Shown in pieces: positions 1-9,560 of a stretch of 64,000 nt of DNA (position 1 is its first letter; each line of letters begins with the position of its first letter). Under the pieces are notes generated by a model. It saw only the letters and a list, made by a program, of their open reading frames with translations, ran no database searches and was not told the origin of the DNA. Position numbers and translations under genes: made by a program. Source of the stretch: Streptomyces odonnellii (lineage in GTDB: Bacteria; Actinomycetota; Actinomycetes; Streptomycetales; Streptomycetaceae); the NCBI RefSeq assembly GCF_000981895.1, contig NZ_LATD01000031.1, forward strand, positions 1 to 64,000, written 5' to 3'.

Positions 1-7
1 CGGGCGC

Positions 8-751
8 TCAGGGGCGGGGGGCCAGGCCTTCCAGTGCCGCGCGGATGATCTGGTCGGCCAGATCGTCGTCCAGGGGCGAGCCGGGCTGGTGCAGGGTGCG
101 GAGCAGCATGGGGCCGGACAGCATGTCCTGCATCAGCTCCGCGCTGAGATCGTCGCGCAGCTCGCCGGAGGCGATCCCCCGGCGTACCACCGCGAGCATG
201 GCCTCGCGCCGGGGGTCGACCACCGTCCGGTGATACTCCTGCCACAGCCTGGGCCGGCTCTTCATCTCCACGACGACGTTGTGGAGGAAGGTCGAGGAGC
301 GCTGGGCCAGTCCGCGCCGGCGCATCGACTCCAGCATGGCCCGGAGGTCGTCGAGGGCGGAGGTGCCGGGCAGTTCGGGCTCGGGGGGCTCGATCTCCCG
401 GAGGACGTCGACGAAGAGTTCCTCCTTGCCGAGCCAGCGGCGGTAGATGGTGGCCTTGCCGACGCCTGCCGTGCGGGCGATGCGTTCGATGGAGAGGGAG
501 CCGAGCGGCACACCGTCCTCCAGCAGATGCACGACGGCTTCGAGGATCGCCCGCTCCGCGGCCTCGCTGCGCGGCCTGCCGCGCCGGGGTTCCTTCTCAC
601 GAGCCTCACGGATCTCGCGAACCTCAGGGACCTCGCGGGTCTCAGGGAGCTCGCCGGCCTCGCGGACCTCTTGGGTTTCATGGGGCTCAGGAGGCTCATG
701 GGCCTCTTCGGCCTCGCCGGTCTCGCGAACCTCGTGGACCCGCTCCCGCAC
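8..751 (-). CDS. TetR-family transcriptional regulator
   Basis: Probable repressor of the efflux gene transcribed just before it. The TetR DNA-binding helix-turn-helix lies at about residues 60-115, with the recognition helix around GVGKATIYRRW. The rest is an all-helical ligand-binding domain, and the length of 247 aa is slightly long for the family. The first ~56 residues are an odd charged E/R/P-rich extension encoded by short imperfect DNA repeats. The GTG at 751 has a GGAGAGG ribosome site, but a start near the RGRP motif, closer to usual TetR length, cannot be excluded. It lies 171 bp downstream of the MFS gene on the same strand, so the two may be co-transcribed and controlled from the palindrome at 2594-2612. 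Confidence 0.85.
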   Translation of the reverse strand: MRERVHEVRETGEAEEAHEPPEPHETQEVREAGELPETREVPEVREIREAREKEPRRGRPRSEAAERAILEAVVHLLEDGVPLGSLSIERIARTAGVGKATIYRRWLGKEELFVDVLREIEPPEPELPGTSALDDLRAMLESMRRRGLAQRSSTFLHNVVVEMKSRPRLWQEYHRTVVDPRREAMLAVVRRGIASGELRDDLSAELMQDMLSGPMLLRTLHQPGSPLDDDLADQIIRAALEGLAPRP

Positions 752-922
752 GTCGTTCCGCCTCTCCGTCGGCCCCCGTCAGCCGTTCCGTCCGCGGCAC
801 CACCGCCGTACCGCCGTACCGCGCCGCCGCGCTGATTCTCGTACATGGCGGGGGTGTGATCCCGCCGTTCCCGGCCACCGGTCGCCTGTACGGGCGGTCC
901 GGGCGGCCGGGAACGGCGGCTG

Positions 923-2569
923 TCAGCCCCGGGTGGCGGCGGGCTCGGGCGTTTCGCCCGCCTTGTCCGTCTCGCCGCTTCCGTCGAGCCGCTGCGCCGG
1001 GGGCCGTCCCGGCAGGAAGAACGCGACGACCGCCGCGCCGATCAGCGCCACGACCGCCGAGCCGAGGGCCGTGACATGCATGGCGTGCAGGAACGCGTCG
1101 TACGCGGAGCCGATCAGCGGCCTGCCCGCCGGGCCCAGCTTCTCCGCGACGGCGAGCGTCGCCTCGATCGACTCACCCGCCGCGTCCCGCGCTGCGGCCG
1201 GGACCGCGCCGAGGTGCCCCTCGATCGAGCCGCGGTAGGTCGCGGAGAGCACCGAGCCGAGTACGGCGATGCCCAGGGCGCCGCCGACCTGCCGGAAGGT
1301 GTTGTTGATCGCCGAGCCCGAGCCGGCCTTCTCGCGGGGCAGCGCCTGCATCACCGCGACGGTCACCGGCGGCATGATGTGCGCCATTCCGGTGCCCTGG
1401 ACGAAGAACACCACGCACAGCACCCAGACCGGGGTGCCCGCGTCGAAGAACGCGAAGGCCGCGAGCCCGACCGCGACCAGCAGCATGCCCGCCGTGCAGA
1501 CCGCGCGGGCGCCGAACCGGTCCACGACCAGCCGGGCCCTCGGCGCGAAGATCATCTGAGCCGCCGCCAGCGGCACGATCAGCAGTCCGGAGTCGAGCGC
1601 GCTGTAGCCGCGCACGCTCTGGAGATAGAAGGCCGAGAAGAACGTCACACCCATCAGCGCGAAGAAGACCAGCGCGATGGCGGCGACGGCCGCCGCGAAG
1701 GCCGGCTTCTTGAAGTACGAGATGTCGATGGCCGGATGGCTGCTGCGCTTCTCGTGCCAGACGAAACCGGCCAGGACGGCGAGGCCCGCGAGCAGCGGCA
1801 GAAGCACGGACGTGTCGCCGAAGTCGGCCAGTTCGCCGCCGCGGATGATCCCGTACACCAGGAGGACGAGTCCGACGATGGAGAGCAGCACGCCCAGCGG
1901 GTCGACCTTGCCGGGGCGGGGGTCCCTGGAGTCGGGCACGAGCAGCACCATCGCGACCAGCGCGACCACGGCGACGGGCACGTTGACCAGGAATATGGAG
2001 CCCCACCAGAAGTGTTCGAGCAGCAGTCCGCCGGTGATCGGGCCGATGGCGATACCGAGACCGACACTGCCCGCCCAGATGCCGATGGCCTTGGGCTGTT
2101 CCTCGCGCTCGAAGACATTCATCAGGACGGCGAGGGTGGCGGGCATCACAAAGGCGGCGCCGAAGCCCATCAGGGCGCGGTAGCCGATGAGTTCGGCGGG
2201 TGATCCGGACAGGGCGGCGAGCGCCGAGCCGACGCCGAACACGAAGATGCCGAAGAGCAGGACCTTCTTGCGGCCGATACGGTCGCCGAGCAGGCCCGAG
2301 GTGAAGAGGAGTCCGGCGAAGACGAGCGTGTACGAATTGATCGCCCACTCCAGCTCGCTCTGGGTGGCGCCGATGCCGGTGGGTGCGGGGGCCGCGATGG
2401 TCTTGACCGCCACGTTCAGGATCGAGTTGTCCAGCACGATGATGAGCAGGCTGAACATGAGCACGCCCAGGATCAGCCAGCGGCGGCGGTGGACGGCCTC
2501 GGGTATGCGGGGCGGTTCGGGCTGTGGTGTGCGAGGTGCGGCGGCAGCGGCGCCGGACGGTGTGGACAT
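923..2569 (-). CDS. MFS drug efflux transporter (DHA2, EmrB/QacA type)
   Basis: Proton-driven multidrug exporter of the inner membrane, 548 aa, the usual size for 14-helix DHA2 pumps. The first helix carries the D1-type motif [10 protein letters not shown], and the first cytoplasmic loop has motif A as [10 protein letters not shown]. The frame is open to 2878, but the ATG at 2569 is preferred. It gives the normal proline-rich N-terminus before helix 1, and the upstream part of the frame overlaps the operator palindrome and has no family similarity. Efflux substrate cannot be told from sequence. Regulation by the adjacent TetR protein is inferred from the operator 25 bp upstream. Confidence 0.92.
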   Translation of the reverse strand: MSTPSGAAAAAPRTPQPEPPRIPEAVHRRRWLILGVLMFSLLIIVLDNSILNVAVKTIAAPAPTGIGATQSELEWAINSYTLVFAGLLFTSGLLGDRIGRKKVLLFGIFVFGVGSALAALSGSPAELIGYRALMGFGAAFVMPATLAVLMNVFEREEQPKAIGIWAGSVGLGIAIGPITGGLLLEHFWWGSIFLVNVPVAVVALVAMVLLVPDSRDPRPGKVDPLGVLLSIVGLVLLVYGIIRGGELADFGDTSVLLPLLAGLAVLAGFVWHEKRSSHPAIDISYFKKPAFAAAVAAIALVFFALMGVTFFSAFYLQSVRGYSALDSGLLIVPLAAAQMIFAPRARLVVDRFGARAVCTAGMLLVAVGLAAFAFFDAGTPVWVLCVVFFVQGTGMAHIMPPVTVAVMQALPREKAGSGSAINNTFRQVGGALGIAVLGSVLSATYRGSIEGHLGAVPAAARDAAGESIEATLAVAEKLGPAGRPLIGSAYDAFLHAMHVTALGSAVVALIGAAVVAFFLPGRPPAQRLDGSGETDKAGETPEPAATRG

Positions 2570-2593
2570 GACGCACAGGCTAGACCGATTTCG

Positions 2594-2612
2594 ATACGAG
2601 ACCGTCTCGTAT
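2594..2612. promoter_or_regulatory. TetR-type operator palindrome
   Basis: Perfect inverted repeat ATACGAGAC-C-GTCTCGTAT, two 9-bp arms around one central base, 25 bp upstream of the MFS start codon. Size and symmetry fit a dimeric TetR repressor. Binding by the TetR protein encoded at 8-751 is inferred from position. Confidence 0.8.
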
Positions 2613-2817
2613 TGGAGAACCTTTACCGAGCGGGCGTTCGACGGAGTCCGGTCCGGGAATCGCCGGGCGCGCCGTCCGGTTGGACGGGCGAGGCCCTTGC
2701 GGAGCCGGTGGGTCCTGTGAGGGGGCCCACTTCCCGAGGACGGCCTCGGGATGCCACCATGGATACGGTCCGGGGACGCCGTCAGGGCGCCTCGAGATGA
2801 CGAAAGGGCCATCGGCC

Positions 2818-3693
2818 ATGACTCTTCAGGCTGCGCGGAAGTCGCCCGCGGGGAGCACCGTCGACAGTGCGAAGGCACTGTACGGCGGCAAGAGTTCCCG
2901 TCGTATCACCGTCCACGACATCGCCGCGGCCAAAGAGCGTGGCGAGAAGTGGCCCATGCTCACGGCCTATGACGCCATGACCGCCTCGGTCTTCGACGAG
3001 GCCGGCATCCCCGTGATGCTCGTGGGCGACTCCATGGGCAACTGCCATCTCGGCTACGACACCACGGTGCCCGTCACCCTCGACGAGATGGCGATGCTGT
3101 CGGCCGCCGTCGTACGGGGTACGAAGCGCGCCCTGGTCGTCGCCGACCTGCCCTTCGGCTCGTACCAGGAGGGGCCGGCCCAGGCCCTGCGCAGCGCCAC
3201 CCGGCTGGTGAAGGACGCCGGGGTCGGCGCGATCAAGCTGGAGGGCGGCGAGCGCTCGCACACCCAGATCGAGTTGCTGGTGCAGGCCGGTATCCCGGTG
3301 ATGGGACACATCGGGCTCACCCCGCAGTCGGTCAACACCCTGGGATACCGGGTGCAGGGGCGCGGCGAGGAGGCCGCTCAGCAGCTTCTCCGCGACGCCA
3401 AGGCGGTCCAGGACGCGGGCGCCTTCGCGGTGGTGCTCGAACTGGTTCCGGCCGAGCTGGCCGCCGAGGTCACCCGCATCCTGCACATCCCGACCATCGG
3501 GATCGGCGCGGGCGCCGAGACGGACGCGCAGGTGCTCGTCTACACGGACATGGTCGGGCTGACGGGCGGCAGGGTGCCGCGGTTCACCAAGCAGTACGCG
3601 GACCTGCGCCGGACACTGGGCGACGCGGCGAAGGCGTTCGCCGACGAGGTCATTGGCGGAACGTTCCCTCAGGAGGAGCACACCTTCCACTAG
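2818..3693 (+). CDS. panB: 3-methyl-2-oxobutanoate hydroxymethyltransferase
   Basis: Transfers a hydroxymethyl group from 5,10-methylene-tetrahydrofolate to 2-oxoisovalerate to give ketopantoate, the first committed step of pantothenate/CoA synthesis; cytosolic. 291 aa. Family landmarks in order: [22 protein letters not shown], the TVPVTLDEM segment, [15 protein letters not shown] and the glycine-rich IPTIGIGAG. The frame is open to 2680, but the ATG at 2818 has a GAAAGGG ribosome site 10 bp upstream and gives a normal N-terminus. The gene stands alone between a divergent efflux gene and an ABC exporter operon, with a strong hairpin after it. Confidence 0.95.
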   Translation: MTLQAARKSPAGSTVDSAKALYGGKSSRRITVHDIAAAKERGEKWPMLTAYDAMTASVFDEAGIPVMLVGDSMGNCHLGYDTTVPVTLDEMAMLSAAVVRGTKRALVVADLPFGSYQEGPAQALRSATRLVKDAGVGAIKLEGGERSHTQIELLVQAGIPVMGHIGLTPQSVNTLGYRVQGRGEEAAQQLLRDAKAVQDAGAFAVVLELVPAELAAEVTRILHIPTIGIGAGAETDAQVLVYTDMVGLTGGRVPRFTKQYADLRRTLGDAAKAFADEVIGGTFPQEEHTFH

Positions 3694-3817
3694 CAGCCGC
3701 ACCACGGCCTGGCCGGACGCCGGATGTGCACGCCCCCGGCCCCGGCCGGCCGCACGGCCGGGTGCGCAGGCCCGTAACGCTTGTCGCAGCACGGCCCTCA
3801 AGCCACTGCCCGCACGA

Positions 3818-3857
3818 GCGGCAGCCCGCCGATCATCCCCCGTCGGCGGGCTGCCGC
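3818..3857 (+). terminator. Hairpin terminator after panB
   Basis: Perfect 15-bp stem (3818-3832 with 3843-3857, core GCAGCCCGCCGA/TCGGCGGGCTGC) around a 10-nt loop, with no T-run, as is usual in high-GC actinomycetes. It separates panB from the ABC exporter operon. Three TGTCGGYGGA-like direct repeats follow at about 3898-3932, just before the ABC gene. Confidence 0.75.
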
Positions 3858-3947
3858 ATGCGGTTGTCCACAGCCTGACGGCCCGCCGACAGCGGCTTGT
3901 CGGCGGACTGTCGGTGGATTGTCGGTGGCGGATGGTCCACTGATGCC

Positions 3948-4973
3948 ATGACGCGAATCGACAAGAACCCCAACGGCGGCCGCACCGGCAATGCCGTCGA
4001 GGTGCGGGGGCTGGTCAAGCAGTACGGCGGACCGCAGGGCACCCGCGCACTCGACGGAATCGACCTCGATGTGCGCGAGGGCACCGTCCTCGGTGTGCTC
4101 GGGCCCAACGGCGCCGGCAAGACGACGCTCGTCCGTATCCTCTCCACACTCGTCCAGCCGGACGCCGGCACCGCGATGGTCGCGGGGTACGACGTGCTGC
4201 GCCAGCCCCGCCAACTGCGCCGCACGATAGGCCTCACCGGGCAGTACGCCTCGGTCGACGAGAAGCTCTCCGGCTGGGAGAACCTCTATATGATCGGCCG
4301 TCTCCTCGACCTCTCCCGCAAGGACGCCCGCCACCGCTCCGACGAGCTGCTGGAGCGTTTCTCGCTCACCGACGCGGCGAAGAAGCCCGCGATGCAGTAT
4401 TCGGGCGGTATGCGGCGCCGGCTCGACCTGGCCGCGTCGATGATCGGCCGCCCGTCGGTGCTCTATCTGGACGAGCCGACGACCGGGCTCGATCCCCGTA
4501 CGCGCAACGAGGTCTGGGACGAGGTGCAGCGGATGGTCGCCGAGGGCGCCACCGTCCTGCTCACCACGCAGTACATGGAGGAGGCCGAGCAGCTCGCCAG
4601 CGAGCTGACGGTCATCGACCGCGGCCGGGTCATCGCCAGTGGCGGGGTCGACGAGCTGAAGGCCAAGGTCGGCGGCCGCACCCTCCAGATCAGACCGGTG
4701 GATCCGGCGCAGCTCCCGGCGATGGCGCGGGCGATCACGGAGACCGGGCTCGACGGAATCTCCGGCACCCAGGCCGTCCCCGACGAGGGCCTCCTGTACG
4801 TGCCGATCCTCAGCGACGAGCAGCTCACCGCGGTCGTCGGCCTGCTGGGCGAGCGCGGCTTCGGCATCGCCCACATCGGCACCCATCTGCCCAGCCTGGA
4901 CGAGGTGTTCCTGGCCATCACCGGCCAGAAGAGCTCCGTGTCCGACACCGCACCCGAGGAGATCGCGGCATGA
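3948..4973 (+). CDS. ABC exporter ATP-binding protein, DrrA type
   Basis: Nucleotide-binding subunit of a drug/metabolite exporter working with the permease encoded next, 341 aa. Walker A GPNGAGKTT, Q-loop around TGQYASVDEKLSG, signature YSGGMRRRLDLA, Walker B VLYLDEPTTGLD and the DrrA-style TTQYMEEAEQL switch region in place of a plain histidine. The C-terminal ~100 residues match the DrrA accessory domain. Start chosen at the ATG at 3948; the frame is open upstream to 3897 without a better ribosome site. It overlaps the permease gene by 4 bp. Export substrate is unknown. Confidence 0.9.
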   Translation: MTRIDKNPNGGRTGNAVEVRGLVKQYGGPQGTRALDGIDLDVREGTVLGVLGPNGAGKTTLVRILSTLVQPDAGTAMVAGYDVLRQPRQLRRTIGLTGQYASVDEKLSGWENLYMIGRLLDLSRKDARHRSDELLERFSLTDAAKKPAMQYSGGMRRRLDLAASMIGRPSVLYLDEPTTGLDPRTRNEVWDEVQRMVAEGATVLLTTQYMEEAEQLASELTVIDRGRVIASGGVDELKAKVGGRTLQIRPVDPAQLPAMARAITETGLDGISGTQAVPDEGLLYVPILSDEQLTAVVGLLGERGFGIAHIGTHLPSLDEVFLAITGQKSSVSDTAPEEIAA

Positions 4974-5824
4974 GCGCGACCACACTGTCCACCTCCGCCC
5001 CCGAGCGGACGCCCACGCCCGCCCCGGTGCGTACCGACGAGGGCCGGATCGGCCTGCGCGCCAATTTCCGGCACATCGGCGCGCTGGTGCGCCGCAACGC
5101 CCTTCAGATCAAGCAGGATCCGGAGTCGATGTTCGACGTCCTGCTGATGCCGGTCATCTTCACGCTGCTGTTCGTGTATGTCTTCGGCGGCTCGGTCGGC
5201 GCGAGTCTGGGCGGCAACCGGGACGCCTATGTGAACTATGTGATCCCGGGTCTGATGGCCATGATGGGCATGAACATCGCGATGGCGGTGGGCACGGGGA
5301 TGAACGACGACTTCCGCAAGGGAGTCATGGACCGGTTCCGTACGATGCCGATAGCGCGGTCCTCCGTGCTGATCGCGAAGATCGTCGTCGAGATCGGCCG
5401 GATGCTGGTCGCCACCGCGATCCTGCTGGGCATGGGCTTTCTGCTCGGCATGGAGATCAAGACCTCGGTGCTGGACCTGGCCGGGGCGGTCGGGCTCTCG
5501 CTGGCCTTCGGTGCCTCGCTGATGTGGATCTTCATCCTGCTGGGGCTGACGATGAAGACGGCCCAGGCGGTGCAGGGGGTGGCCATGCTGGTCCTGATGC
5601 CGCTGCAGTTCGGCTCGTCGATCTTCGCGCCGCCGTCCACGATGCCGGGCTGGCTCCAGACCTTCACGGACTACAACCCGCTGTCGAATCTGGCGGACGC
5701 GGCCCGGGGCCTGATAAACGGCGGCCCGGTGGCGCACTCGGTGTGGATGACGCTGGCCTGGGCGGCGGGAATCACGGTGGTGACGGCGCCGCTGGCGGTG
5801 GCGAAGTTCCGGAAGAAGTCCTGA
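4970..5824 (+). CDS. ABC-2 type permease, DrrB type
   Basis: Membrane half of the exporter, 284 aa, with about six hydrophobic helices and the ABC-2 signature region near FMDRFRTMPIARSSVLIAK (here GVMDRFRTMPIARSS). The N-terminal ~35 residues are hydrophilic and cytoplasmic. Its ATGA overlap with the ATPase gene shows translational coupling. It ends convergent with the large regulator on the other strand, about 90 bp away. DrrAB-like pairs export antibiotics or lipids; the specific role here is not visible. Confidence 0.9.
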   Translation: MSATTLSTSAPERTPTPAPVRTDEGRIGLRANFRHIGALVRRNALQIKQDPESMFDVLLMPVIFTLLFVYVFGGSVGASLGGNRDAYVNYVIPGLMAMMGMNIAMAVGTGMNDDFRKGVMDRFRTMPIARSSVLIAKIVVEIGRMLVATAILLGMGFLLGMEIKTSVLDLAGAVGLSLAFGASLMWIFILLGLTMKTAQAVQGVAMLVLMPLQFGSSIFAPPSTMPGWLQTFTDYNPLSNLADAARGLINGGPVAHSVWMTLAWAAGITVVTAPLAVAKFRKKS

Positions 5825-5911
5825 GGTCCTGAGGCCGGGAGATCCTGAGGGCGGGAATTCCTGGGGCCCGCGGTCCGACGGGAGTTGCGGGGGCGCCTCC
5901 GGTCGGCCGGC

Positions 5912-8900
5912 TCAGGCGGGCCGCTCGGCCATCGCGGTCCGTACGAGGGCGACGGCCTCCTCCACGGTGAGGCCGACGCCCTCGGCGCGGGCCTTCGTGG
6001 CGGCGGTGTCGTCGAGGACGGCGTCGACGACCTCGCAGGCGTGCGCCAGCAGCTCCCGCTCGACGGAGTTTCTGAAGTGCCCCGCGGGCAGCAGCCCTTC
6101 GTACGCGCCGATCAGCCGGGCGGCGGCACCGGCCCGCTCCGTCCCCCCGCCCTCGCGTCCGTCCTCGCCCGCCAGACCGCCCAGCGCCCAGGCGACCGTG
6201 AGCAGATGGACCGCGGCCATCTCCGGCGCGATCATCTGCGAGAGCGGCATCAGCGAGGTCTCCACGGCCTTGAGGGACGACTCCACGGCCGGCGCCCAAT
6301 TGCCCTCCATACAGTCCAGATGGGCGAAGGCGCCGTTCACGAAGCCGTCGAAGATGAGCAGGGTCCGGGAGCGGATGATTTCCAGCAGCAGCGCCAGTTG
6401 CTCACGCGCCTCGGCGACGCGTCCCGTACGGCCCAGCCAGAGCGCGAGGAAGAGCCGGGCGGCAGGCATCGCGTCGTGTGCCGTCTCCCGGTCCTCGGCC
6501 AGCACCTCGCGGAGCATGCGCTCGCCCTCCTCGCCGCGGCCCGTCTCGAACAGCGTGGCCGCGAGGCGCGACCGGAGCAGGACGACCTGGCTCTGGGCGC
6601 CGAGGCTTTCGGCATGCCGGATGGCCGCCGCGTAGTCCTCGGCCGCGAGTGCGTACTCACCGCGCTTGTCCCTCGCCTCGCCCCGGGCGGAGAGCGCCTC
6701 GGCCGCGCCCCAGGCATCGCCGAGCCGGTCGTAGATGGCCAGGCTGCGGTCGGCGTCACGGCCGGCCTCGGCCGCCCAGGCGCTTCGGTTGGCCAGGACG
6801 TTGGCCCGTACGTGGAGCGCGCCGGCCAGCTCCCATTCGTAACCGAACTCCTCACAGGTCCGTACGGTCTCGTCCAGCACGAGGCGGAGCCGGTCGGTGT
6901 CGCCGGTGAGCATGATGGCGACGAAGTTCAGCGTGCCGGGAAACCGGCAGGTCTGCGGCAGGCCGGGCCGGTAGGCGGTGGCCACCCGCTCCAGCAGGGC
7001 GCGCCGTTCGGGGCTGGTCCAGTCCTCGGAGTCGTGGCCCATGCTGACCATCTCGATCAGCCGTACCTCGCGCCGGGCCTCCTGGAGCATCTCGGGAGTC
7101 ATGGGCGGGGGCGCGTCCGTGCACCGCGCCGGAATCGGTGGGGCCGGCACGACGGGCGCCGCGAACGGATCGGGCCCGAGCAGCGCGGCGGCCCTCGCCC
7201 ACTGCCGCGCTTCGGCGCGCAGATCGAGCATCAGCCAGAACCAGCCGAGGGACAGGACAAGACAGAGCATCTCCTGCTCGTCGCCGGCGGCGTGTGCGCG
7301 GCGCAGGGCGGTACGCACATTCTCGTACTCCCGTTGCAGCACAGCCATCCCGCTCCGCTGCCGGGGCCCGCGCAGCAACGGATCGGTGGTCCGGGCCAGC
7401 TCGCGGTAGTGGACCAGGTGCCGCCGCTCGACGGCGCCCCGCTCCCCGGCCTCGTCGAGCCGCTCGGCGGCGTACTCGCCGACGGTCTCCAGCAACCGGT
7501 ACCGCATACCGCCGTCGGCCGAGGGCGCGGCGACGACCAGCGACTTGTCGATGAGCGCTCCGAGGATCCCGGCGACGTCCCGGGAGGCGACCCGGCTGTG
7601 GGCGGCGTGCCGGACGCCGTCCGGCCCCGGCTCGTCATCCGTCGCGCAGACGAACTCCGCAGCGGGCAGGGCGCAGCCGCCCGCGAAGACCGACAGCCGG
7701 CGGAGGACCGCGCGCTCCCGCTCGTCCAGCAGGTCCCAGGACCAGTCGACGACCGCGCGCAGGGTCTGCTGACGCGGCAGCACCGTCCTGCTCCCACTCG
7801 TCAGCAACCGGAAACGATCATCCAACCGGTCCGCGATCTGCCGCGGCGACAACATCCGCAACCGCGCCGCCGCCAACTCGATCGCCAACGGCAGACCATC
7901 CAGCCGCCGACAGATCTCCCCCACCGCACCCGCATCCTCACCCGCCTCGAACCCCGGCCGCACCCCACGCCCCCGCTCAGCGAACAACCGGAACGCCGGA
8001 TCCGGCGGCAACGGCTCCACCGGACGCACCACCTCACCCCACACCCCCAACGGCTCCCGGCTGGTGGCGAGGATCCGCAGCCCGGGGCAGCGGGTAAGCA
8101 GGGTCTCGGCGAGGGCGGCGGCGGCGCCGATCACATGCTCACAGTTGTCGAGGATCAGCAGCGTGTCGCGGCGCGCGAGGTGCTCGACGAGACGGGCGGT
8201 CGGGTCGTCCTGGACGGGCCTGCCCTCATGGGTGGAGAGCTGGGTCTCGCGCAGGCCGAGCGCGTTCAGGACGGCGCCCGGGACGGCCGACGGGGCTTCC
8301 AGCGGAGCGAGTTCGACCAGCCAGGCGCCGGAGGGCGCGGACTCCTCGGCGAGGCGGGTCTTGCCGGAGCCGCCGGGGCCGGTGAGCGTGACAAGGCGGG
8401 AGTGGGTCAAGTCGGCACGGATGGCTGCGAGTTCGGGCTCGCGGCCGACGAAGGAGGTCAGCCGGGGGCGCAGATTGCCGCGAGGCTCGGCGCCGGCGCG
8501 ACCGGCTTCCGCACCGGTGCCGGTGAGCGTGCCGCTGTCGGTGCGCGTGCCAGTGTCGGTGCGGATGTCGCTGCGCGTGCGGGTGTCGGCGCCGGTACTG
8601 GTGCCGGTGCCGATACTGGTGCCGGTGTCGGTGAGGGGACTCGTACCGGGCGGCGGGCTCGTACCGGCGGAGAGGTTCCCGCCGGCCGGCAACCCGTCGC
8701 CGGCCCGCATTCTCTTGTGCAGCGCGGCCAGTTCGGGCCCGGGGTCGGCGCCGAGCCCGTCGGCGAATGCGCGGCGGGTGTCCTCGTACGCGGCCAGAGC
8801 GTCGGCCCGGCGGCCCTCCGCCCACAGGGCCCGGATGAACTGGGCGCGGAAGGGTTCGTCGTACGGATGGGCCGCGACCAGTTCCATCAGCTCCGGTACG

Positions 8901-9421
8901 AGCGTGTCCGTGGCGCCCCGCCGCAGATCGGCCTCGATACGGTGCTTGTGCGCGGCCAGCCGCTGGGCCTCCGGCCGTACGGCATGGTCACGGCCGTGGC
9001 CGGGCAGATCGACGAGGGCGGGTCCGCGCCAGAGCGCGAGCGCCTCGCGGAGGGTACGGGCGGCGGCCCCGGGGTCGCCCGCGTCGAGCCGGGCGGCGCC
9101 TTCGCGGGCGAGGCGCTCGAAGACGTACAGATCGACATCGTCGCGTACGGCGGCCAGCCGGTAGCCCCCGCCCGGTACCGAATCGATCGCCTCCCTGCCG
9201 AGGACGCGCCGGAGCCGTCCGACGAGCGCCTGGAGCGCGGCGGGGGCGTCGTGCGGGGGCTCGTCGTCCCATACGTCGTCCACCAGCTCCGTGACGGCGA
9301 CGGCCCGCCCCGGCCGCAGCGCGAGCGCGCAGAGCAGGGCCCGGACTCGGGCGCCGCCGAGCGCCGGACCTCCGCCGTGCTCGTCGCGCGCCTCGGTGGT
9401 GCCCAGGATGAGATACCGCAC
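5912..9421 (-). CDS. AfsR/SARP-family regulator: wHTH-BTAD, STAND ATPase, TPR
   Basis: Large pathway-type transcriptional activator, 1169 aa. An OmpR-like winged helix occupies residues ~1-90, a bacterial transcriptional activation domain ~95-245, a low-complexity Thr/Gly linker ~255-310, an NB-ARC/STAND ATPase with P-loop GPGGSGKTRL near residue 350, and TPR-like helices to the end. Proteins of this layout activate secondary-metabolite genes in Streptomyces, but no large cluster flanks it here. The start is the GTG at 9421. About 85 codons (7790-8055) switch to TTG/GTG/GAT-rich codon use unlike either side, suggesting gene conversion. The long open frame on the opposite strand is a GC-bias shadow. 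Confidence 0.88.
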   Translation of the reverse strand: MRYLILGTTEARDEHGGGPALGGARVRALLCALALRPGRAVAVTELVDDVWDDEPPHDAPAALQALVGRLRRVLGREAIDSVPGGGYRLAAVRDDVDLYVFERLAREGAARLDAGDPGAAARTLREALALWRGPALVDLPGHGRDHAVRPEAQRLAAHKHRIEADLRRGATDTLVPELMELVAAHPYDEPFRAQFIRALWAEGRRADALAAYEDTRRAFADGLGADPGPELAALHKRMRAGDGLPAGGNLSAGTSPPPGTSPLTDTGTSIGTGTSTGADTRTRSDIRTDTGTRTDSGTLTGTGAEAGRAGAEPRGNLRPRLTSFVGREPELAAIRADLTHSRLVTLTGPGGSGKTRLAEESAPSGAWLVELAPLEAPSAVPGAVLNALGLRETQLSTHEGRPVQDDPTARLVEHLARRDTLLILDNCEHVIGAAAALAETLLTRCPGLRILATSREPLGVWGEVVRPVEPLPPDPAFRLFAERGRGVRPGFEAGEDAGAVGEICRRLDGLPLAIELAAARLRMLSPRQIADRLDDRFRLLTSGSRTVLPRQQTLRAVVDWSWDLLDERERAVLRRLSVFAGGCALPAAEFVCATDDEPGPDGVRHAAHSRVASRDVAGILGALIDKSLVVAAPSADGGMRYRLLETVGEYAAERLDEAGERGAVERRHLVHYRELARTTDPLLRGPRQRSGMAVLQREYENVRTALRRAHAAGDEQEMLCLVLSLGWFWLMLDLRAEARQWARAAALLGPDPFAAPVVPAPPIPARCTDAPPPMTPEMLQEARREVRLIEMVSMGHDSEDWTSPERRALLERVATAYRPGLPQTCRFPGTLNFVAIMLTGDTDRLRLVLDETVRTCEEFGYEWELAGALHVRANVLANRSAWAAEAGRDADRSLAIYDRLGDAWGAAEALSARGEARDKRGEYALAAEDYAAAIRHAESLGAQSQVVLLRSRLAATLFETGRGEEGERMLREVLAEDRETAHDAMPAARLFLALWLGRTGRVAEAREQLALLLEIIRSRTLLIFDGFVNGAFAHLDCMEGNWAPAVESSLKAVETSLMPLSQMIAPEMAAVHLLTVAWALGGLAGEDGREGGGTERAGAAARLIGAYEGLLPAGHFRNSVERELLAHACEVVDAVLDDTAATKARAEGVGLTVEEAVALVRTAMAERPA
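8516..8640. repeat. Short tandem repeats encoding the SARP linker
   Basis: Degenerate 6-12 bp units of the type GTGCCGGTGTCG repeat across ~120 bp inside the regulator gene. On the coding strand they give an alternating Thr/Gly/Asp/Arg linker between the BTAD and ATPase domains. Length variation of such units would change linker length without breaking the frame only in steps of three bases. Confidence 0.7.
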
Positions 9422-9560
9422 GGAGCCATTGTGGACGCCGGGTCTGACAACGCGGCCCGGGTTGCCCGGCGCGGCGCCCGCCCGCGCGGTCGCGGGGTCG
9501 CGGGGCCCGCAGGTCGTGTGACCCCGGGTGCTTGGCCGCGCCGGGCCCGCCCGGCTGCCG

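Noticed and set aside
1076-2203. Plus-strand open frame opposite the MFS gene
   Set aside because: Rich in Arg/Asp/Glu/His as expected from reverse reading of membrane-protein codons; no ribosome site or family match.
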